DNA of 52,797 nucleotides, from contig JALNVI010000016.1 in the NCBI GenBank assembly GCA_023231425.1, positions 1 through 52,797 of the forward strand. The letters are read 5' to 3'. The position numbers and the translations under genes are program-made. The notes under the pieces are model-generated. The model saw only the letters and a program-made list of their open reading frames with translations, searched no databases and was not told the DNA's origin. The DNA is from Desulforhopalus sp. GTDB taxonomy: Bacteria > Desulfobacterota > Desulfobulbia > Desulfobulbales > Desulfocapsaceae. Shown in pieces: positions 1-7,620 of this stretch; within the stretch, counting starts at the first letter, position 1, and each line of letters begins with the position of its first letter.

Positions 1-23
1 AGCTGCTTAATCTGTTTCCTTAT

Positions 24-239
24 GGGTAACATGGAGTAATCTTGTATTTCGTTTATATTCGAGGCACAGGAGGAAATTTACCACAGGCATATGTTTGATC
101 ACGGAGTCTATCGCTTACCTGGAGTCTATCGCTTACCTGGAGCATAGCGCTTACCTCGACGTCTCGTTCCTCGCTTTGTCGGAGGATAAATTTGGCTGTA
201 ACGAAAAAGATGGGCGAAAACTGATTATTCAAGGGACCC
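24..239 (+). repeat. MITE-like repeat, copy 1
   Basis: This is a copy of a dispersed repeat family found throughout the window. The right end reads GATTATTCAAGGGACCC and is the reverse complement of family left ends such as the one at 52720. Here the left end is slightly degenerate (GGGTAACATGGAGTAATC). The flanking TTAT and ATAA extend the inverted repeat. The core holds three 18-bp units at 103-156 and then the conserved block CGACGTCTCGTTCCTCGC. An open frame of about 60 codons crosses it, but its hexapeptide repeats look like a by-product of the 18-bp unit. No transposase is present, so it would be non-autonomous. Confidence 0.8.
103..156 (+). repeat. 18-bp tandem repeat, 3 units, inside MITE copy 1
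   Basis: Two perfect units of GGAGTCTATCGCTTACCT are followed by a third variant beginning GGAGCATAGCG. The same unit occurs six times in copy 2 and twice in copy 7, so the array length varies between family members. Confidence 0.85.
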
Positions 240-259
240 ATAACAAGGTACTGCTGTCG

Positions 260-290
260 GACAATTTTGGAGCATAGCGGAAAAATTGTC
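260..290 (+). promoter_or_regulatory. hairpin in leader of the 326-880 gene
   Basis: GACAATTTT at 260-268 is complementary to AAAATTGTC at 282-290, giving a 9-bp stem with a 13-nt loop, about 35 nt upstream of the start codon. It lies between repeat copy 1 and the ribosome binding site at 313-319. A regulatory role is only a guess. Confidence 0.3.
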
Positions 291-325
291 GCAGAGCGCA
301 GCGTTCTCGAAAAAGGAGGAATGGA

Positions 326-880
326 ATGAACTGGAATGTACTGTTTGCGCGGGGGATTTCCCTGCTGGTGGGATTCGCCATAATGCTGAGCGTGATCTCA
401 TGCGGAACGATTCTCTATCCAGAGCGCCGTGGACAAACGGCGGGCCACATAGATGCCGGCGTAGCTGTGTTGGATTGCATAGGTTTGCTGTTTTTCTTTG
501 TTCCCGGTGTCATCGCGTTTGCGGTTGATTTTACGACCGGAGCCATTTATCTCCCAGGCGGTTCTTCCCGGCTGGTCCTGCACCCGTCGGACTTGCAGGA
601 TGCGAGGATCCTCCAGGTCCCGGCGGGTTCCCTGACCCTTCATGATATAGAGGCGGTGGTGGAGAAAGAAACCGGGCAGAAAATAGATTTGGCATCGCCG
701 GAGACAAAAGTGGCACAGATGTCGTCCGGTCGGGATCTGGCCTGGGGAAGCATTGCGGAAGTGCTCACGCCTGATCAGATGGCTGTCTTCGAGGACAGGC
801 ACCTGAAGGTGACGCGTGACAGCAATACTAAAATAACAGTGTCCTCCAGTTGCGTTGGCTCTGCATTGAAGAGACGCTAA
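326..880 (+). CDS. small membrane-anchored lipoprotein, unknown function
   Basis: The product is 184 residues. It starts at an ATG six bases after a strong AAAGGAGG ribosome binding site. The N-terminus is a signal segment ending in a Ser-Cys-Gly lipobox at about residues 25-27. It is followed by a short motif around CGTILYPERRGQ and a hydrophobic stretch (about 48-65) ending in FAVDF and TGAIYLP. This pattern is seen in small bacterial lipoproteins resembling the YceK type; that resemblance is from memory. The rest is a soluble domain of about 110 residues that I do not recognise. The gene sits alone between two same-direction copies of the dispersed repeat (24-239 and 936-1201), so it may have moved with them. 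Confidence 0.7.
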   Translation: MNWNVLFARGISLLVGFAIMLSVISCGTILYPERRGQTAGHIDAGVAVLDCIGLLFFFVPGVIAFAVDFTTGAIYLPGGSSRLVLHPSDLQDARILQVPAGSLTLHDIEAVVEKETGQKIDLASPETKVAQMSSGRDLAWGSIAEVLTPDQMAVFEDRHLKVTRDSNTKITVSSSCVGSALKRR

Positions 881-935
881 CTGACTGAACTTTACCCTTT
901 TTCAAAGCTCAGGAGTCTGTTAGTCTTTATCACAA

Positions 936-1201
936 GGGTACCTTGAAACAGCTTGTATTTCGTTCATATTCGAGGAACAGAAAGAAATTTATTACAGCAT
1001 GTTTGATCACGGAGTCTATCGCTTACCCGGAGTCTATCGCTTACCCGGAGTCTATCGCTTACCCGGAGTCTATCGCTTACCCGGAGTCTATCGCTTACCT
1101 GGAGTCCAGCGCTTACCTCAACGTCTCGTTACTCGCTTTGTCGGAGGATAAATTTGGCTGTAACGAAGAAGATGGGCGAAAACTGATTATTCAAGGTATC
1201 C
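936..1201 (+). repeat. MITE-like repeat, copy 2 (longest array)
   Basis: The left end is GGGTACCTTGAAACAG and the right end is GATTATTCAAGGTATCC, forming an imperfect terminal inverted repeat. The core is homologous to copy 1 but with six 18-bp units instead of three, which accounts for its greater length (266 bp). It lies in the same direction as copy 1, on the other side of the 326-880 gene. Confidence 0.85.
1011..1118 (+). repeat. 18-bp tandem repeat, 6 units
   Basis: Four units of GGAGTCTATCGCTTACCC are followed by one ending in CCT and one variant (GGAGTCCAGCGCTTACCT). In one frame the array encodes repeats of Glu-Ser-Ile-Ala-Tyr-Pro/Leu. The near identity of the first four units points to recent expansion by slippage or unequal exchange. 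Confidence 0.9.
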
Positions 1202-1384
1202 ATAAACAAGGTGAATAACAACAAGCAGGATACGCTCCCTCCAGGGAATTCATCTCTTCTCCATCTACCTGATAAACAGGTGCGTGGCATGTCAGAATAT
1301 TGGAGCGTGTGTCATCATTATTAGTCAGGTGTTTAACGCCCAGCGTTTAAAATATTGAAATAGACGAAATAATCAGGGGGGAAT

Positions 1385-1756
1385 ATGAATTGGTATCTTG
1401 AAGTTTTTAAAAAGTATGCAGTCTTTAATGGCAGAGCTCAAAGAAAAGAGTATTGGTACTTTGTCTTGTTCAATATTATTATTACCCTTGTTCTTGGAAT
1501 CATTGATGGTGCAACAGGGAGTTTCAGTGCAGATGCTGGTACTGGTTTGCTTGGGAGTCTTTATATGCTGGCTGTTCTCCTTCCTGGTATAGGGGTTTCG
1601 ATTCGTCGACTGCATGATACTGGACGCAGTGGCTGGTGGATGCTTATGGCTTTGGTTCCTCTTATTGGTGTAATTGTGTTGATTGTTTTTATGATACAGG
1701 ACAGTTGGCCCGGCGCAAATCAATATGGTGCAAATCCGAAAGGGACAGGCATATAA
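1385..1756 (+). CDS. DUF805 family inner-membrane protein
   Basis: The product is 123 residues and starts at an ATG after AGGGGGGAAT. It shows the hallmarks of the DUF805 (YhaH/YhaI-like) family. These are an N-terminal FNGRAQRKEYWYF segment, three to four transmembrane helices, the RRLHDTGRSGWW loop in the middle, and a C-terminal PGANQYGANPKG tail. The family's biochemical role is not known. The gene stands alone, downstream of repeat copy 2 and convergent with the photolyase gene. Its length is typical and it looks intact. Confidence 0.9.
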   Translation: MNWYLEVFKKYAVFNGRAQRKEYWYFVLFNIIITLVLGIIDGATGSFSADAGTGLLGSLYMLAVLLPGIGVSIRRLHDTGRSGWWMLMALVPLIGVIVLIVFMIQDSWPGANQYGANPKGTGI

Positions 1757-1826
1757 TCGTCAGACACGAAACCCTCCCTCAAACGGTTAAAAGCGGTGCG
1801 GTGTTTACTGTGTTACCGGCACCGCT

Positions 1827-3200
1827 TCACCGTTGTTTGTCCCCGTTGTAAACAGACGCAATATAGCCGTCAACATCAAATTTCCTGCGACATCCGACCT
1901 CATTCATATAACGTATCTTGCCGAAAACAGGTCGTTCCTTCCACGCTCTGTCATGCACTCCTCCTATTGCCCAGGCAACCCCTGCGTAGCCATTGGGATC
2001 TCGCCCATCCAGCGAATAACGATCATTGAGCAGTATGGCATATTCAAGGGCCGCTTCCGGGACAGAGGTCCACTCGAGTATTTTCTTCGCCCAGTACATC
2101 CGCAAATATCCATGCAGTTTCCCGTTTTGAACAAGATCAACCTGACATGCGTTCCAGAGCCGTTCATGGGTGTTCCCTGCCTCCAGGTCCTGAAAGGTAT
2201 AGATGTATTCTCTCTTGTCATCCCGATGCAGATCAAGCGTTTTCCGCGCCCACTCTGGAAACCCCGCAAAACTGTCATAGCCTGGTTCGTAGAGGCAAAA
2301 ATTATCAGAAAGTTCCCGTCGTACAATGAGTTCTTCAAGAAAAGGAGCTTTGTCCTCTACGGGTAATTCACTCTTTGAAACCATCCAGGCCAGACGTTGT
2401 GCCGAAAGATTGCCAAAATGAAGATACGGAGAAAGCCCCGATTGCCCCTGCACACAGGGATTGTTACGGGATGCTGGATACTTCGCAAGTCCTGAATCTA
2501 CAAAAAGATCAGCAGCGAGCTGTGCCTCTGCTTCGCCGGACGGAAGTTTTCCCTTGCCGGTAGAATCCCTGTCGGAAGTGAGGGCAGAAAAACTGCTGGA
2601 ATTAAAACCTGTTGCATTCAGGTTCCACTCGAAAGGATGTTTTTGAACAGGAGGAATATCGGTTAAAAAATTGTCCCGCAAACGATTGATTTTTGGGCGA
2701 AGAGTGTAAGCGGCATATTCTTTTTTCTCAGAAACAAACCACGCTGGAATGATATTGTGGGCATCGACCTCATAAAAAGGAACAGCCACTTCCTCTATCA
2801 GCTGCTTTTGCCATTGCCGCTTCATACGCAGTGGATCAAAGTCGCTGACAAGCACATGTGCATCGATCTGGCGGAGAAAACACGGCAACGCCTCTACAGG
2901 TGATTGTTCCAGCAGGAAAAAAGGAATATGCAACTTTTGGAGTTTTTTCTGAACCCCGGTGAGGCCACGGAGCATGAAGGTATAATGATTGGATGTGGCA
3001 CCGAGATACTCCGGAATGAGGCAGAAAACGACTACCAGCGCTTTCTGTCGGACCATGGCTTCCTGCTGTGCCCATAAAAGGGCCCAGTTGTCATCTGCCC
3101 GCTGGTCTCGGGATATCCAATAGACCACGGGGCCCTGTCCTCGCTGTCCTTCTTTGAGGCGTCTGCATCTTCGGTCGATATCAAGATTTCTGCGGTTCAT
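1827..3200 (-). CDS. phr: class II deoxyribodipyrimidine (CPD) photolyase
   Basis: The 457-residue product is a flavoenzyme that uses light to split cyclobutane pyrimidine dimers in DNA. The N-terminal alpha/beta domain (about 25-190) carries a YWISRDQRADDNWAL motif typical of class II enzymes. The C-terminal FAD domain carries HGYLRMYWAKKILEW and NDRYSLDGRDPNGYAG followed by the WAIGGVHDRAW stretch, which are class II signatures. I chose the ATG at 3200 because GGAG lies six bases before it. The in-frame ATG two codons upstream abuts that GGAG. The gene is single and convergent with DUF805. A photolyase in an apparent anaerobe suggests at least some exposure to light. Confidence 0.93.
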   Translation of the reverse strand: MNRRNLDIDRRCRRLKEGQRGQGPVVYWISRDQRADDNWALLWAQQEAMVRQKALVVVFCLIPEYLGATSNHYTFMLRGLTGVQKKLQKLHIPFFLLEQSPVEALPCFLRQIDAHVLVSDFDPLRMKRQWQKQLIEEVAVPFYEVDAHNIIPAWFVSEKKEYAAYTLRPKINRLRDNFLTDIPPVQKHPFEWNLNATGFNSSSFSALTSDRDSTGKGKLPSGEAEAQLAADLFVDSGLAKYPASRNNPCVQGQSGLSPYLHFGNLSAQRLAWMVSKSELPVEDKAPFLEELIVRRELSDNFCLYEPGYDSFAGFPEWARKTLDLHRDDKREYIYTFQDLEAGNTHERLWNACQVDLVQNGKLHGYLRMYWAKKILEWTSVPEAALEYAILLNDRYSLDGRDPNGYAGVAWAIGGVHDRAWKERPVFGKIRYMNEVGCRRKFDVDGYIASVYNGDKQR

Positions 3201-3327
3201 ATCCATCTCCAGTTTTTTTTTGCAGTGTTTAGAGCAGATGTTTGTTTTTTTTCCACATACTCACTACACTATTGTAGTCATTGCTAAAAATTTTTATATG
3301 ACAACGCTTTCTCAAAGAAAAAGAGAT

Positions 3328-3426
3328 AACGGAGTTCTGTTGTTGAATTTGACACCGAGAAAGATCTTAAAGGGGTTAACCCCGCTGGAAGTCTTCACTG
3401 GCAAACGTGTTGCACTTGTTACTTGA
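3328..3426 (+). pseudogene. IS30-like transposase C-terminal relic
   Basis: A reading frame ending at 3426 gives a tail with LNLTPRKILKGLTPLEVFTG near its end. This resembles the extreme C-terminus of IS30-family transposases (pattern LN.RPRK.LG..TP.EVF.G). Only about 32 codons survive and there is no start, catalytic domain or recognisable insertion-sequence end. The 270-bp gap between photolyase and the SDR gene therefore holds a decayed insertion and otherwise AT-rich sequence with no gene that I can see. Confidence 0.5.
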
Positions 3427-3478
3427 ATTCAGCAGCATTATCTTCCCCCTCATTCAATAGAACTCAAACTTCGAAATC

Positions 3479-4936
3479 ATGCCTGATACAACAAAACAAA
3501 AGATCGTACTGGTCACAGGTGCAACCGGTTATATCGGTAGACGACTGGCACACCGCCTGATACAGGAGGGCGCTGTTAATGTTCGATTAATGGTGCGAAA
3601 CAGAGAGAAGGTCCAGGCTTCCATTGCTGAGCAGGTTGATATAAGGGAAGGTTCGACTTTTGACAAGCCGAGCCTTGAGGCTGCCCTTGCGGGCGTAAAT
3701 ACGGCCTTTTACCTGATCCATTCCATGGGATCTGCTGATGATTACAGTAATTTGGATCGCATCAGTGCAGAAAACTTCAGGGACACCTGTATCGCCGCAG
3801 GTGTCAGCCGAATTATTTATCTGGGAGGTCTCGGCGTAAAAGAGAGTGCCAGCGAACATCTGCTGAGTCGAATTGAAACAGGGGAGATTCTTTCCGCAAA
3901 ACCAAATGTCATTGAGACAATATGGCTGCGGGCAGGAGTTATTATAGGCTCAGGGAGCGCCAGTTTTGAAATCATCCGTAACCTCTGTCAGAAACTGCCC
4001 CTGATGATTACCCCGCGCTGGGTTCGCAGTCAGACTCAACCCATCGGCATTGATGATGTCCTTAACTATTTAGAGTCGTCCATAGCCCTTCCGCATCAGG
4101 GGAACCTTATTGTCGACATAGGCAGTGAAGCCCTCAGCTTTCAGCAAATGATGGAACAGGCAGCACACGTAATGGGGTTAAAAAGATATCTCTTTCCTGT
4201 CCCGTTTCTCTCCCCCAGGCTCTCTTCCTACTGGCTGATCCTTTTCACCCCCATCCCATACAAACTTGCAGCTGCCCTTGTTGAAGGGCTGAAAAGTGAA
4301 ACCATACTGCAAAATGATCATGCATCCCGGTTTTATCCAGAGATTGAACCTGCCACGTTTAAACAGGCGGTCGCAGATGCCATAAATGAGCTTGAGCATA
4401 ACCAGGTCCTGAGTCGCTGGTGTGACAGCGATTCAGAACAGGCATGTGACATCAGTGATTTTGACAACCCCGCCGGTGCTATTTTACGCGACACGAGGAT
4501 TGTCTCCTTTGATAACGGAGAGTGTCAGGAAGACGTCTTTCGATCCGTCTGTGCCATCGGAGGTGGAAATGGCTGGTTCAGGTATAATTTTTTGTGGAGG
4601 ATTCGAGGTGCTGCAGATAAACTCGTCGGCGGATCTGGATTGAGTCGTGGCAGACGATCGAATACCGATTTGCGTACAGGTGATGCCCTTGATTTCTGGA
4701 GAGTCGCTGATATCAAGCCAGGAAAGAGACTGCTTCTTCATGCCCAGATGAAAGTTCCGGGGGATGCCTGGCTCGAATTTGATGTGCAGCCAGACCAGCT
4801 GGTACAAACAGCCCATTTTCTGCCTAAAGGCCTGTGGGGGAGATTATACTGGTATGCAGTCCTGCCTTTTCACCACTTTGTTTTTAATGATTTATCCAGG
4901 ACCATTGTGAACTCAGCAACAAAGAAACAGCAGTAA
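3479..4936 (+). CDS. SDR-family NAD(P)-binding protein with DUF2867 domain
   Basis: The product is 485 residues. The N-terminal half is an atypical short-chain dehydrogenase/NAD-dependent epimerase-like Rossmann domain with VLVTGATGYIGRRLAHRL at about 11-28, suggesting NAD(P) binding. The C-terminal part (about 330-480) matches the DUF2867 pattern, including GGGNGWFRYNFLWRIRGAAD and a DALDFWRV segment. Proteins with this fusion are common in bacteria, and their substrate is unknown. The ribosome binding site before the ATG is weak. The gene stands alone and is followed by a GC-rich hairpin at 4958-4995. Confidence 0.85.
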   Translation: MPDTTKQKIVLVTGATGYIGRRLAHRLIQEGAVNVRLMVRNREKVQASIAEQVDIREGSTFDKPSLEAALAGVNTAFYLIHSMGSADDYSNLDRISAENFRDTCIAAGVSRIIYLGGLGVKESASEHLLSRIETGEILSAKPNVIETIWLRAGVIIGSGSASFEIIRNLCQKLPLMITPRWVRSQTQPIGIDDVLNYLESSIALPHQGNLIVDIGSEALSFQQMMEQAAHVMGLKRYLFPVPFLSPRLSSYWLILFTPIPYKLAAALVEGLKSETILQNDHASRFYPEIEPATFKQAVADAINELEHNQVLSRWCDSDSEQACDISDFDNPAGAILRDTRIVSFDNGECQEDVFRSVCAIGGGNGWFRYNFLWRIRGAADKLVGGSGLSRGRRSNTDLRTGDALDFWRVADIKPGKRLLLHAQMKVPGDAWLEFDVQPDQLVQTAHFLPKGLWGRLYWYAVLPFHHFVFNDLSRTIVNSATKKQQ

Positions 4937-4957
4937 CCTGTTATAGCACTCCTCGGT

Positions 4958-4995
4958 GCCAGGGTCCCAGCCGATTTCTACGCAGGGACCCTGGT
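4958..4995. terminator. hairpin after the SDR/DUF2867 gene
   Basis: GCCAGGGTCCC and GGGACCCTGGT form a stem of about 10-11 bp with a 16-nt loop, 22 bp after the stop codon. There is no T run, so intrinsic termination is doubtful; it may protect the 3' end. The rest of 4996-5155 shows nothing I can name. Confidence 0.4.
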
Positions 4996-5155
4996 GATGA
5001 GCAAAGCAGTAAGCGGATGCAACTTTTTTATTATTAATCCGGCGGATAATTAGATCAACTCTATTTAATGCTAACCACCTGATAACAGGCAGGTAAAGAG
5101 TTGCGAATTTAGAATTCAATACCCGCCGGGTTAATAATCTATAAGATCATATTTT

Positions 5156-5617
5156 CTATTCTATCTTAGCGTTAAATTTTTTCAGTTTACTGCGAATCTC
5201 TTCAATACGTTTTCGATTCACACCAAAGTCTGAATATCCTGTTCTGGACGCTGAGCGAACATGTATTGTCATCTCTTCTGCTTTTGTGTCTGGAAAATAA
5301 AATTCCACATCATCAATAAAGTGGAATACTGTAGAAGTAAACTCAACTCTAATATAATTGTTCTTAGTAACGACAACCTTTGCTCTTTGAAAATTAGTAA
5401 GAACTTTCAAAATATGGTTTTTTACTTCTAATGCTGTTCCTGCAGTAAGGATGGGGTCGATATAATGTTTTTTATCTTTTGCCTGACTGCTGACACAATT
5501 TGGCGCTACCGGACATTGGGGTAACTGGCCATTTTTAATTCCCAGTTCAGGTATCACTTTAGTACATCCTGCTAAAAGAATTAAAATTGATAGAACAATC
5601 TGAATTTGTTTCTTCAT
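5156..5617 (-). CDS. DUF1499 family lipoprotein
   Basis: The product is 153 residues. A signal peptide ends in the lipobox LLAGC at about 16-20, so it is probably anchored in a membrane from the periplasmic side. The mature part fits DUF1499: CPVAPNCVSSQAKD near the start, a central VVVTKNNYIRVEFTS segment, and a late VRSASRTGYSDFGVNRKRIE segment. The function of the family is unknown. AAGGAA precedes the ATG at a suitable distance. The gene is clearly more AT-rich than its neighbours, which may mark a separate history. Confidence 0.88.
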   Translation of the reverse strand: MKKQIQIVLSILILLAGCTKVIPELGIKNGQLPQCPVAPNCVSSQAKDKKHYIDPILTAGTALEVKNHILKVLTNFQRAKVVVTKNNYIRVEFTSTVFHFIDDVEFYFPDTKAEEMTIHVRSASRTGYSDFGVNRKRIEEIRSKLKKFNAKIE

Positions 5618-5960
5618 TGTTCTTATTCCTTAAGATTGTAATACTTCTGAGTGACCCATATCGTTGATGTAATCACCCCTGGTGATTTGCGTGGCTGCTT
5701 CTCCCTTGAATTGTTCACTGTATCGCTTTGCACTCATAAAATACTTCTGAAGAGTACCCTGAAGTCATTTTTTATATCTCAGGAGTGTTTACAAAAGCAG
5801 GAGCGATTCAGACTCTATCTATTATTGAACCGACAGGCTTGAAACGGTGCGGTTGAGTGGCTGATTACAAGCCTCAAGGCTTATCCTGTCTTGTCCAGAA
5901 AACAAGAGAAAAAAATATCGCGGACGGGAAGGTAAGCCCACTGCCCAAATAACCTGGTTC
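5618..5960. other. 343-bp intergenic stretch without a clear gene
   Basis: It separates two minus-strand genes. I see no convincing gene or RNA. A short run at 5752-5763 (AGTACCCTGAAG) resembles the end of the dispersed repeat family but is too short to call. Confidence 0.5.
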
Positions 5961-6392
5961 TCAGAATGTTAGATTTTGATACCCTTTGTCGAGGAGTTTC
6001 CCGGCTACGGCAGGCGGCTTCGCGACAGTAATTCCCATAACCAAATCATTGGTTGTTTTCCCGGCATTTGGGAGATAGAGAGGACATATCTGAATAGAAG
6101 CCCCCATTTGCAACAGAGCCTTGAGTAACATGGATGGTGATTTTTTTTGGGGCAGGAAGGTTTCTGTAGTGGTTGACTGTAATGCTAAATCACCCGCAGC
6201 ACCACATAGGACCATGTTAATTCCTTTGCCATGCTCTTTCATAGTCTGAACAGACAAGACCAGCGCCATCATTTGCGTTTGTCTGTCTGCAGAGGTGACA
6301 ATAACATTCAGGCCTTTCGCCTGCTCAGCAAGGGCATTATCTGCCCATATTAACAAAACTGCAAGAACCAGCGTAACGCATAGATTTTTCAT
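5961..6392 (-). CDS. periplasmic DsrE-like protein
   Basis: The product is 143 residues with a cleavable signal peptide (about 1-22, ending ADNALA). The mature domain resembles the DsrE/DsrF-like fold. It opens with LNVIVTSADRQTQMMALVLSV, has the central VLCGAAGDLAL motif, and has a LLKALLQMGASIQICPLYLP segment carrying the conserved Cys. DsrE-like proteins take part in sulfur handling or are of unknown role. The signal peptide indicates a periplasmic version. AGGAG lies eight bases before the ATG. It has no obvious operon partner here. Confidence 0.72.
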   Translation of the reverse strand: MKNLCVTLVLAVLLIWADNALAEQAKGLNVIVTSADRQTQMMALVLSVQTMKEHGKGINMVLCGAAGDLALQSTTTETFLPQKKSPSMLLKALLQMGASIQICPLYLPNAGKTTNDLVMGITVAKPPAVAGKLLDKGYQNLTF

Positions 6393-6648
6393 AGATTGTC
6401 TCCTGAGTTACTTCATTAAGAGTTCTGTAAGAGTAATAACGATTTTTCATCGTCACCTGATTTATCCGCACACCGGAAGGTGTCACATTGAAAGACAAAA
6501 ATGGTTCGTTTTTTAATATACTATATTGGTTGAAAAAGTCCGACAGGCTAGTGAAATCGCTGTTCAGGGGGGTCTTCTTGTGTGCGAGTCCTGAATGGCG
6601 TGAAATTATGGGGTTACATTCCTCTCGGTAAGTGCTCAAATATTATGA

Positions 6649-6691
6649 GCACCCTGAATAACCTTCTATTTTGTCCATATTCAAGGCCCCC
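6649..6691 (+). repeat. relic of the MITE-like repeat (left end only)
   Basis: CACCCTGAATAACCTTC then ATTTTGTCCATATTCAAGGC matches the first 40 bp of the family (compare 52720 onward) with several changes; nothing of the core or right end remains. The rest of the 6393-6733 gap holds no gene I can support. Confidence 0.55.
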
Positions 6692-6733
6692 GATAGTGTT
6701 GTACTGATAACTTTTTTTGTTTGAGGCAATTCA

Positions 6734-7618
6734 ATGGGATTAAAAAATTATAAGATGTTGCTGGTCTTCTTTGTTTTAACCCTGTTTTTTCAATGCCTTC
6801 CAGGGGCCGGATCTGGGGCCGCCAGGTGTAAGGACATGAATACATGGAATACTGACGGTGACTTCTCTCTGCCGGTGTTTGACAGCGGGGTTATAAACGA
6901 GGGTGGCAACAGTCTTGCCCCCTGGGGAAGCGGCTCCTGGGGATTCGCATATGCCACCTTTAAAGGTTCCTTTGATCACGTCTTGACGGCGACGAGGTTT
7001 AAAAGCAGCGGGTGGGATGTCTATCTTTACGGAAAAGATACACATCCGGGGAGAGCCTGGGGCTATGCCCGTTTTGTTCAGGGAGACATCTGGGGGAGTG
7101 GGAGTGGTGGGCCTCGGCAGTATTATATTCCGCCTCCTGCTTCCTTACACAACAAACGGGTGCTGCTGAATCTGGATTGCATCATGGATACGGCAAAGCT
7201 TCTGACTCCCAATGATTCGTGGATTATGGCTGCCGTTAATATCTGGCTTTCCGGTCCTGGCATGCCACCGGGAAAAGATCGCCTCGGGCGAAAGCCCCTG
7301 GTCATTGATTTGTATATCTACCACGAATCCAATATGGGTAATATGGTTCCCCAGGAGGACGACCTTGCCTTCCATGTCCCCATTGCCCTGAAACCTGCCA
7401 TCCTCGGAGAAAAAATGACATGGAGTGCTGACATAACCCCACAGCTTACCCAGGCGGTGCAGACAAATTTCACTGGACTGAAGCACTCTGGTGCCGCTCG
7501 CCCGCAACTTGCAGATTTGAAAATATACCAGCTGGATTTTGTTCTTGAAATGGTCAACGCCGAAGCGGCAGCCACCATTGATAACTTTAATCTGGAGATA
7601 CGGTCGGACGGCCCTTGA
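6734..7618 (+). CDS. secreted protein next to an exopolysaccharide locus, unknown function
   Basis: The product is 294 residues, with a hydrophobic signal peptide (about 7-28) and a GAGG site before the ATG. The mature protein is rich in Trp, Gly and aromatic residues, for example around APWGSGSWGFAYATF and WGYARFVQGDIWGSG. It probably folds as a beta sandwich, and IDLYIYHESNMG lies in the second half. The composition recalls carbohydrate-active or carbohydrate-binding proteins such as the GH12 fold, but I see no catalytic motif I can assign. It ends three bases from the stop of the convergent membrane protein of the polysaccharide cluster, so a role on that polymer is plausible but unproven. 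Confidence 0.6.
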   Translation: MGLKNYKMLLVFFVLTLFFQCLPGAGSGAARCKDMNTWNTDGDFSLPVFDSGVINEGGNSLAPWGSGSWGFAYATFKGSFDHVLTATRFKSSGWDVYLYGKDTHPGRAWGYARFVQGDIWGSGSGGPRQYYIPPPASLHNKRVLLNLDCIMDTAKLLTPNDSWIMAAVNIWLSGPGMPPGKDRLGRKPLVIDLYIYHESNMGNMVPQEDDLAFHVPIALKPAILGEKMTWSADITPQLTQAVQTNFTGLKHSGAARPQLADLKIYQLDFVLEMVNAEAAATIDNFNLEIRSDGP

Positions 7619-7620
7619 AA

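Noticed and set aside
1011..1118. CRISPR array
   Set aside because: The 18-bp units are directly adjacent with no spacers, and the array lies inside a dispersed repeat. No cas gene is seen in the window.
943..1218. 91-codon open frame with repeated Glu-Ser-Ile-Ala-Tyr-Pro units
   Set aside because: It is the translation of the 18-bp array inside a dispersed repeat. There is no ribosome binding site, and the frame differs in length and content in every copy.
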